Shown: in pieces, positions 59,041 through 64,000 of the stretch
Layout: each line of letters opens with the position of its first letter
Position numbering within the stretch: the stretch's first letter is position 1
Assembly (NCBI GenBank): GCA_049472395.1
Contig: JBLIRR010000012.1
Span: 62,001 to 126,000 of the forward strand
DNA length: 64,000 nucleotides
Reading direction: 5' to 3'
Source of the DNA: JBLIRR01 sp049472395
Lineage (GTDB): Bacteria; SZUA-182; DTGQ01; JBLIRR01
Notes under the pieces: model-generated
The model's database searches: none
What the model saw: the letters and a program-made list of their open reading frames with translations, nothing else
Told to the model about the DNA's origin: nothing
Position numbers and translations under genes: made by a program

Positions 59041-60252
59041 ATGCTGAGAATGCTTGAAGATTATATTGAGGTCGTTGGTGATACTATCATCGCAGACATT
59101 CATAAAAAAGCGAGGAAATTATATAATAAACATATCATTCAGATTAATTCCACCTTTATTGGCGGAGGAGTGGCTGAAATATTGAGCTGTCTTGTGCCGA
59201 TGATGAACGATGTTGGTATTGATACAGGATGGCGTGTGGTGCATGGGAACGCGGCATTCTACAATATCACGAAGAAGATCCATAATGGGCTGCAAAGCGC
59301 GCCTATTCAACTTTCAAATATGGAGAAGAAATTATATGGGGAAGTGAACGAGGAATTTGCTTCATATACTCACATCGGTCATGATTGTGTAATTATGCAT
59401 GATCCTCAACCATTACCGCTTATTTATTATTTCAAGAAACGGCAACCCTGGATATGGCGTTGCCATATAGACCTTTCTGATCCTAATAGGGAATTATGGG
59501 AATTCTTGAAAAATTTTATGCTTCGCTATGATGTAATTATTATTTCCCGGGAAGAATATAAAAAGAAAGACCTCCCTGTTGAACAAAGGGTAATCCCTCC
59601 TGCCATTGATCCCCTTTCTATCAAGAATCGCATCATGTCAAAGCGGGATATTGCCAGTTACATAAAAAATACCTGTATTCCCACTGATAAGCCTATTATT
59701 ACCCAGGTCTCACGAATGGATATATGGAAGGACCCAGAAGGAGTGCTGGAGATTTATAATAAGGTGCGCGAAAAAGTTGATTGTCGCCTGCTTTATTGCT
59801 ATAATCTCGCCTCTGATGATCCGGAGGGAATAGAAATATATAACCGGATACTCGAGAAAGCAAAAGACATGGTCAAAAAAAATGATGTGCTCTTTGTTAT
59901 GGGAAATAACGAATTTCTTGTGAATGCGATACAGAGTATTTCGAGCGTTATTATTCAGAAATCAACCAAAGAGGGATTTTGTCTTGCCGTAACTGAGAGT
60001 TTATGGAAGGCAAAACCTGTCGTGGCCTCCCGTGTGGGGGGAATACCATCTCAAATCATAGATGGAGTGACTGGCTTCCTTATAGAGCCCTATGATTATC
60101 AAGGTTTTGCCGACAGAATTATCACTCTGCTCAGAAATAAGAAACTGGCAGAGGAGATGGGGCAAAGGGCACGGGAATTTGTGCGCGAAAATTTTTTAGT
60201 AACACGACTAATGGGCAATTATCTTGATTTAATTAATGAACTTGTAAATTAA
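59041..60252 (+). CDS. treT: trehalose glycosyltransferring synthase (TreT)
   Basis: 403 residues, GT4 family. Makes trehalose from a nucleoside-diphosphate glucose plus glucose in one step. It matches TreT of Thermotoga/Pyrococcus in the N-terminal IIQINSTFIGGGVAEILSCL, MMNDVGIDTGWRVVHGN, MHDPQPLPLIYYFKKRQPW and IWRCHIDLSDPNRELW. The C-terminal half has TQVSRMDIWKDPEGVLEIYN and STKEGFCLAVTESLWKAKPV, the donor-site Glu motif. AAAGGAGTCTGATT precedes ATG 59041. The L-2-hydroxyglutarate-oxidase-like gene follows after 3 nt. It suggests osmotic or desiccation protection by trehalose. Confidence 0.9.
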   Translation: MLRMLEDYIEVVGDTIIADIHKKARKLYNKHIIQINSTFIGGGVAEILSCLVPMMNDVGIDTGWRVVHGNAAFYNITKKIHNGLQSAPIQLSNMEKKLYGEVNEEFASYTHIGHDCVIMHDPQPLPLIYYFKKRQPWIWRCHIDLSDPNRELWEFLKNFMLRYDVIIISREEYKKKDLPVEQRVIPPAIDPLSIKNRIMSKRDIASYIKNTCIPTDKPIITQVSRMDIWKDPEGVLEIYNKVREKVDCRLLYCYNLASDDPEGIEIYNRILEKAKDMVKKNDVLFVMGNNEFLVNAIQSISSVIIQKSTKEGFCLAVTESLWKAKPVVASRVGGIPSQIIDGVTGFLIEPYDYQGFADRIITLLRNKKLAEEMGQRAREFVRENFLVTRLMGNYLDLINELVN

Positions 60253-60255
60253 TAT

Positions 60256-61374
60256 ATGGATAGAATGAGAATCACCATCATAGGTGCCGGTATCATTGGC
60301 TTATCAATAGCAGCAGAATTATCCCAAACGTATGAAGATATCCTCGTTCTTGAGAAAAATGATAATTTTGGTCAAGAAACAAGCAGCCGAAACAGTGAGG
60401 TACTGCATGCCGGTATTTATTATCCGACAGGCTCGTTAAAGCATAGATTATGCGTGGATGGATTAGAGATTTTATATGAGCTATGTGTGAGGGAGTCTAT
60501 CCCTCATAAACGCATTGGCAAGATTATTATCGCGACTGACGAGGCTGAGTTGGAGGATGTGCGCTCGTTATTTGAAAGAGCCCGCATAAATGGCGTCAAG
60601 GATATAGAGCTTCTAGGACAGCGTGATATCCGGAAACGTGAACGTAATACAAATGCATTAGCAGGACTCTATTCCCCCCGGACCGGTATTATTGATTCGC
60701 ATTCATTAATGAAATATTTTATCAGAAAGGCCAGCTCAGCGGGTGTGGATATTGTCTATGGCAGTGAAGTTAATTTGGTGCAAAAAGAGGATCAAGGCTT
60801 TATTATTGGCTTAAAAGACGATGAATATCGATTTGTATCCGACCTTGTTGTGAATTGCGCAGGGCTTTTTTCTGATCAGGTTGCCGCCCTTGCAGGGCTT
60901 GATATAGATAAGTGCGGGTATCGGCTTTATTACTGTAAGGGAGATTATTTTGCCTATGCTAAACCATCCCTTGTCAATATGCTCGTGTACCCATTACCTC
61001 ATGAGAAAAAGGGTGGCTTGGGAGTCCACGCAACACTGGATTTAGGTTCACGACTTCGCTTTGGTCCGGATGCTGAATATATTGATAATAAGATTCATTA
61101 TGCTGTTAATCCGGATAAGACTGAGGTGTTTTATAATGCAGCATGTAAGATTATTCCCAATCTTGAAAGGGAAGCGCTTATCCCGGACATGGCAGGTATA
61201 AGGCCAAAACTTCAAGGACCTGATGATTCATTTAGGGATTTCATTATAAAAGAAGAATCAGAGAAAGGGGTCAGGGGATTGATTAATCTTATCGGGATTG
61301 AATCCCCGGGGCTTACTGCATGTGCAGCCATTGCCAGAATGGTGGCGAACATGGCCGCACCTATTCTGGATTAA
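60256..61374 (+). CDS. FAD-dependent L-2-hydroxyglutarate oxidase/dehydrogenase-like enzyme
   Basis: 372 residues, DAO superfamily. FAD-binding RITIIGAGIIGLSIAAELSQ at the N-terminus, then SSRNSEVLHAGIYYPTGSLK (typical of LhgO/L2HGDH), LAGLYSPRTGIIDSHSLMKY, DLVVNCAGLFSDQVAALAGL, YCKGDYFAYAKPSLVNMLVY and a C-terminal LIGIESPGLTACAAIARMV. Substrate specificity is not provable from sequence; L-2-hydroxyglutarate or a related hydroxy acid is likely. It is co-oriented with treT (3-nt gap). Met at 60265 is an alternative start. Confidence 0.87.
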   Translation: MDRMRITIIGAGIIGLSIAAELSQTYEDILVLEKNDNFGQETSSRNSEVLHAGIYYPTGSLKHRLCVDGLEILYELCVRESIPHKRIGKIIIATDEAELEDVRSLFERARINGVKDIELLGQRDIRKRERNTNALAGLYSPRTGIIDSHSLMKYFIRKASSAGVDIVYGSEVNLVQKEDQGFIIGLKDDEYRFVSDLVVNCAGLFSDQVAALAGLDIDKCGYRLYYCKGDYFAYAKPSLVNMLVYPLPHEKKGGLGVHATLDLGSRLRFGPDAEYIDNKIHYAVNPDKTEVFYNAACKIIPNLEREALIPDMAGIRPKLQGPDDSFRDFIIKEESEKGVRGLINLIGIESPGLTACAAIARMVANMAAPILD

Positions 61375-62120
61375 TAGCAGGAGAAGAGCTTTAACGCCAT
61401 TATAATAATAGTGACGCCCAGAATAATACGGATTATCTTCTCGCCTCCTTTGACGGATATTTTTGCTGACCACCACGCGCCAAAGGCATTTCCTGAGGCC
61501 AGACTGAGTCCAAAGCCCCAGTTCACATTGCCTGTCATTATAAAAATGAATAATGCTGGAATTGTATAAATAAATACAATAAAAAGTTTGTGCATGTTAA
61601 TATAGATAAGATTCAAGTTGAGGATATGGTAGAAAGAAGCCATTATTAAAAATCCAACCCCTACTTGTATGAAGCCGCCGTAAAATCCGATACCGAACAT
61701 TGCCACATAAATTAAAAATTCATGAAGGGTTCCTTTGCGCACCTTTTTTGAAGTCCGTGATTGAGGAATGAAAAACATAGAGATAACAATTCCAATCATC
61801 ACAATGCCGAGGATTCTCTGAAACAAGAGATTATCAATCTTGATTGCGACAAAAGCGCCAATAATCGCTCCGGGTAGGGTAAATAAGGATAAGATAAAGC
61901 TTTTCTTAAATTGGTGGAATCCTTCCCTTCGAAAGGAAATAATCCCTGAAATATTTTGCAGACCTATGGCAATACGGTTTGTTCCATTTGCCATGGCACT
62001 GTCCAAACCGAGGAAAATAAGGGTAGGGAGTGTTATTGTTGATCCACCCCCTGCCATGACATTTATAAAACCAGCCACAGCGCCAACACCAAAAAGGACG
62101 GCTATTTTCCAGTATTCCAT
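61371..62120 (-). CDS. TSUP-family (TauE/SafE) membrane permease
   Basis: 249 residues with about seven or eight membrane helices. Family hallmarks: GAVAGFINVMAGGGSTITLP at the N-terminus, IGLQNISGIISFRREGFHQF and the second-half repeat GGFIQVGVGFLIMASFYH. TSUP proteins export sulfite, organosulfonates or related anions. The gene ends in a 4-bp overlap with the convergent lhgO-like gene. ATAGTATACTA (62213-62223) is upstream. Confidence 0.92.
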   Translation of the reverse strand: MEYWKIAVLFGVGAVAGFINVMAGGGSTITLPTLIFLGLDSAMANGTNRIAIGLQNISGIISFRREGFHQFKKSFILSLFTLPGAIIGAFVAIKIDNLLFQRILGIVMIGIVISMFFIPQSRTSKKVRKGTLHEFLIYVAMFGIGFYGGFIQVGVGFLIMASFYHILNLNLIYINMHKLFIVFIYTIPALFIFIMTGNVNWGFGLSLASGNAFGAWWSAKISVKGGEKIIRIILGVTIIIMALKLFSCY

Positions 62121-62282
62121 TGGTTATGCCACTTTTTTTATTCAGAATCTAGCATCAAACAGTCAGCATTGCGAAGCTTCAGCGAAATTAACTATTAACA
62201 TTAACCTTATCATAGTATACTAATGGATAAATTTCAATCTTTCGTTATTTCAATCAGCAATTCTAAATGAAAAAGATCACTT

Positions 62283-63521
62283 TTATAAGCGCGGGAAGAA
62301 AATAAAAGGGTAGATGACGGTCGTGACAGCTTGTGCCCCTGCCGGGAACCTCCAGCGAAGTATCATATCTATGAGGCATGCCTCTAAATTTGGATTATTT
62401 AATTCACTTGAATATATCTCTGCGCTTAAAACCTGGTCAGCTGTTCCAATGGAGAATTTAACCGTAATTCTTCCCTTTAAAGTTGGATTATTCTTAAGCT
62501 CTCTTTGATAACAGTACGCAATACTAGACTTATAAGAGGAGACAACCTGTAATATAACCTCTTCGCTGCGACTTTTATCAATGCTGGGTCCAGATATTAT
62601 TTGTGCTTTCGCAGGCTCGATCTTTAGGGATTCTAATATTTTTTCCTCATCAGGAAGGATTATTTTGTCAGCATTCGCAACCTGGACAGAATTAAAAATC
62701 TTATCTAATTTTTCCTGAGCATTATGCTCCTGATTTTGTAATAGCTCATCAAGATCCGCCAGTCCTGTGCCGGCAGCATCGGATGATACATCCAGCTGCT
62801 CGAGCTGAGTTAAAAGATCATCGCCATTTTGGGCAATCTCATCCGAGAGCAAGTCGAGTTCTTGAATAGATGAATCATTACCCTCAGTCGCAGATGAGGT
62901 GGATATACGCCCGAGAATGCCGAGTTCATGAATATCCAGTCTCTTTTTTTTTACCTCATCAATGCCTGGTTTTGTGAGGGACGCTACCTGATCAGCTTTC
63001 TCCTGCGAACTGACAGGTTCTACGTAATCATCTTTTTCTTTCTCAATGGGAAGGGGACTTTGCGATACCAATTTTTCGGGTAGGGGCTTTGGTGGTGGGG
63101 GCTTTGGTGGTAGGGGCTTTGGTGGCAGAGGCTTTGGTGGCAAGGATGTTGGTTGTATGGGTTTTGATTGAGCGGATTTTTCCAGTAACGATTTATTCTC
63201 TATTATTTCTTTTTTAGGTTTATGAAGTATAGGCGGTGACTCTTTTTCTATTCTCATTTCTGTTATTTTCTGCAAGCTTATCGGAGATTCCTTGATAATA
63301 AGGTTGACAAATCTTTCCGATACTTCAGATAAATTATGAAGATCGGGGGAGGGCAATGTCACAGACTTTACATAAAAAATAATCATCAAATGGATAATAA
63401 GCGAGCAGATAAGGGGATAGAGAAAATCCCTCTGATTTTTATTGAAGAAAGATAATCTATACTCCAAGGGAAGTTGTGCGTGAATCTGTGTGTCCTTTTT
63501 CACCTTATAGGTTTTTTTCAT
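62283..63521 (-). CDS. AgmX/PglI C-terminal domain protein (TonB-like energy transducer)
   Basis: 412 residues. One membrane helix near the N-terminus (LYPLICSLIIHLMIIFYV), then a Pro/Lys-rich periplasmic spacer with about six PPKPL repeats (residues about 128-155). A charged helical middle follows, then a C-terminal domain of about 90 residues: VVSSYKSSIAYCYQREL, NPTLKGRITVKFSIGTADQV and EACLIDMILRWRFPAG. The last part matches the AgmX/PglI C-terminal domain found in Myxococcus gliding-motility and polysaccharide proteins. It follows exbD by 20 nt, so it probably is the TonB-like partner in an ExbB/ExbD-type complex that uses proton-motive force at the outer membrane. Confidence 0.87.
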   Translation of the reverse strand: MKKTYKVKKDTQIHAQLPLEYRLSFFNKNQRDFLYPLICSLIIHLMIIFYVKSVTLPSPDLHNLSEVSERFVNLIIKESPISLQKITEMRIEKESPPILHKPKKEIIENKSLLEKSAQSKPIQPTSLPPKPLPPKPLPPKPPPPKPLPEKLVSQSPLPIEKEKDDYVEPVSSQEKADQVASLTKPGIDEVKKKRLDIHELGILGRISTSSATEGNDSSIQELDLLSDEIAQNGDDLLTQLEQLDVSSDAAGTGLADLDELLQNQEHNAQEKLDKIFNSVQVANADKIILPDEEKILESLKIEPAKAQIISGPSIDKSRSEEVILQVVSSYKSSIAYCYQRELKNNPTLKGRITVKFSIGTADQVLSAEIYSSELNNPNLEACLIDMILRWRFPAGAQAVTTVIYPFIFFPRL

Positions 63522-63541
63522 TGTCTTCTATGGAGTTATGC

Positions 63542-64000
63542 TTATGTTATTTTTTTTATTACATGCAGGGATATCTCCCCAAATTCTGCCTTGCCACACG
63601 TGTAGATCAATTTTTTAATTATTGCATAGGGTATTCTTTTATCAGCCTGGATGATTATTTTTCCGCTAAAGATCACTGATGGATTCAGAGAGGCAATGTG
63701 CAGGGTATGTTTTTTGTTTTCCACTAAGGCTGTATAAAGCTCTTCAACCAGCAGCTCTTTCTGCTTCAGGACCACCTCTGCCTCTTTTATATGGTGGCCA
63801 TTAAGAAGTATGGATTCGTTTGTTGCAGTAATAATTGCGGCAGACTCCGGCGCTTTGATGGCAGTTGAGATGGGTAACTGCAAATCCTTCATATATATAC
63901 CCATATCAGGGCGAAGGGAATAGTGCTTTAATAAGAAAATCAAGAGGATTATAAACACATCTATGAGAGATGTGAGGGATAATATGATGATTTTATTTTT
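63542..64000 (-). CDS. ExbD/TolR-type biopolymer transport protein, N-terminus cut by window edge
   Basis: About 152 residues are visible; the frame stays open to base 64000, so the start lies outside. The helix SLTSLIDVFIILLIFLL contains the Asp (SLID) that is the proton-translocating residue of ExbD/TolR/MotB-type stators. It is followed by a periplasmic domain with ISTAIKAPESAAIITATNES, IIIQADKRIPYAIIKKLIYT and KAEFGEISLHVIKK, as in ExbD. An apparent internal GTG start at 63958 should not be used, because it cuts the helix. An ExbB/TolQ gene would be expected to the right. Confidence 0.88.
   Translation of the reverse strand, partial: KNKIIILSLTSLIDVFIILLIFLLKHYSLRPDMGIYMKDLQLPISTAIKAPESAAIITATNESILLNGHHIKEAEVVLKQKELLVEELYTALVENKKHTLHIASLNPSVIFSGKIIIQADKRIPYAIIKKLIYTCGKAEFGEISLHVIKKIT

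Noticed and set aside
63040..63180. GGTGGTAGGGGCTTT-like DNA repeats as a possible CRISPR or regulatory array
   Set aside because: They are the coding repeats for PPKPL units in the AgmX-like protein; no spacer-repeat regularity.
63542..63958. ExbD starting at GTG 63958
   Set aside because: The open frame continues to the window edge and includes the conserved SLID motif, so the GTG start would cut the membrane helix.

Overview
The window is an AT-rich, gene-dense stretch of bacterial chromosome. There is no sign of a prophage, a CRISPR array or an intact insertion sequence. The content is Gram-negative: peptidoglycan recycling through Mpl and LdcA, lipoproteins, an ExbD/AgmX-type energy-transducing pair, TlpA, HrpA, an RpoS-like sigma factor, a sigma-54 activator, CheW and a CZB-type chemoreceptor. 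The mixture resembles Deltaproteobacteria in the old broad sense or a related uncultured phylum; I cannot name a genus.

Layout. 1-5.5 kb: a chemoreceptor cut by the left edge, CheW, a DHH phosphoesterase, a divergent GrpE-like protein and a family 2 glycosyltransferase. 5.7-10.7 kb: a two-gene unit in which a membrane protein combines a nucleotide-cyclase-like domain, a CHAT (caspase-like) domain and a periplasmic CsgG-like region, followed by a lipoprotein with TPR, CsgG-like and FlgT-C-like parts. 10.7-19.6 kb: Mth938-like protein, tRNA-Leu(UAA), a 31-residue membrane peptide, a U32 peptidase, a TldD/TldE pair, and three secreted low-complexity proteins rich in Tyr, Pro or Trp. 19.7-30.1 kb: RsmI, then a six-gene minus-strand operon (LOG protein, LdcA, serine hydrolase, Mpl, AroE, ROK kinase), Maf, an Smr protein, tRNA-His and Trm112-like. 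30.2-40.2 kb: response regulator, HrpA, and a 1643-residue secreted protein with leucine-rich repeats and ten Cys-containing repeats, under a consensus promoter. 40.3-44.4 kb: flippase-like protein, eukaryotic-type HisA, RecJ, and a Gly/Tyr-repeat secreted protein. 44.7-54.5 kb: two large histidine kinases, nitroreductase, PAS membrane protein, sigma factor, TlpA lipoprotein and sigma-54 activator. 54.6-64 kb: HtpX, inositol phosphatase, a membrane protein with two cyclic-nucleotide-binding domains, a tiny membrane protein with an in-frame TGA, CBS protein, TreT, an L-2-hydroxyglutarate-oxidase-like enzyme, TSUP permease, AgmX-like protein and ExbD (cut by the right edge).

Most notable. (1) At 58153-58317 a 54-codon gene, coupled by ATGA overlap to a CBS-domain gene, carries an in-frame TGA where relatives have Cys, followed by a hairpin with a GGTC apical loop at SECIS-like distance: a strong selenoprotein candidate missed by ordinary gene calling. 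(2) The cyclase-like/CHAT/CsgG-like protein and its lipoprotein partner look like an envelope-sensing protease system; two of the cyclase's catalytic positions appear substituted. (3) Four secreted-protein genes carry a GGRGGTG box far upstream of the real ribosome-binding site, like mRNA-stabilising SD elements; two of them sit behind perfect TTGACA-N17-TATAAT promoters, one overlapped by a 24-bp palindrome.
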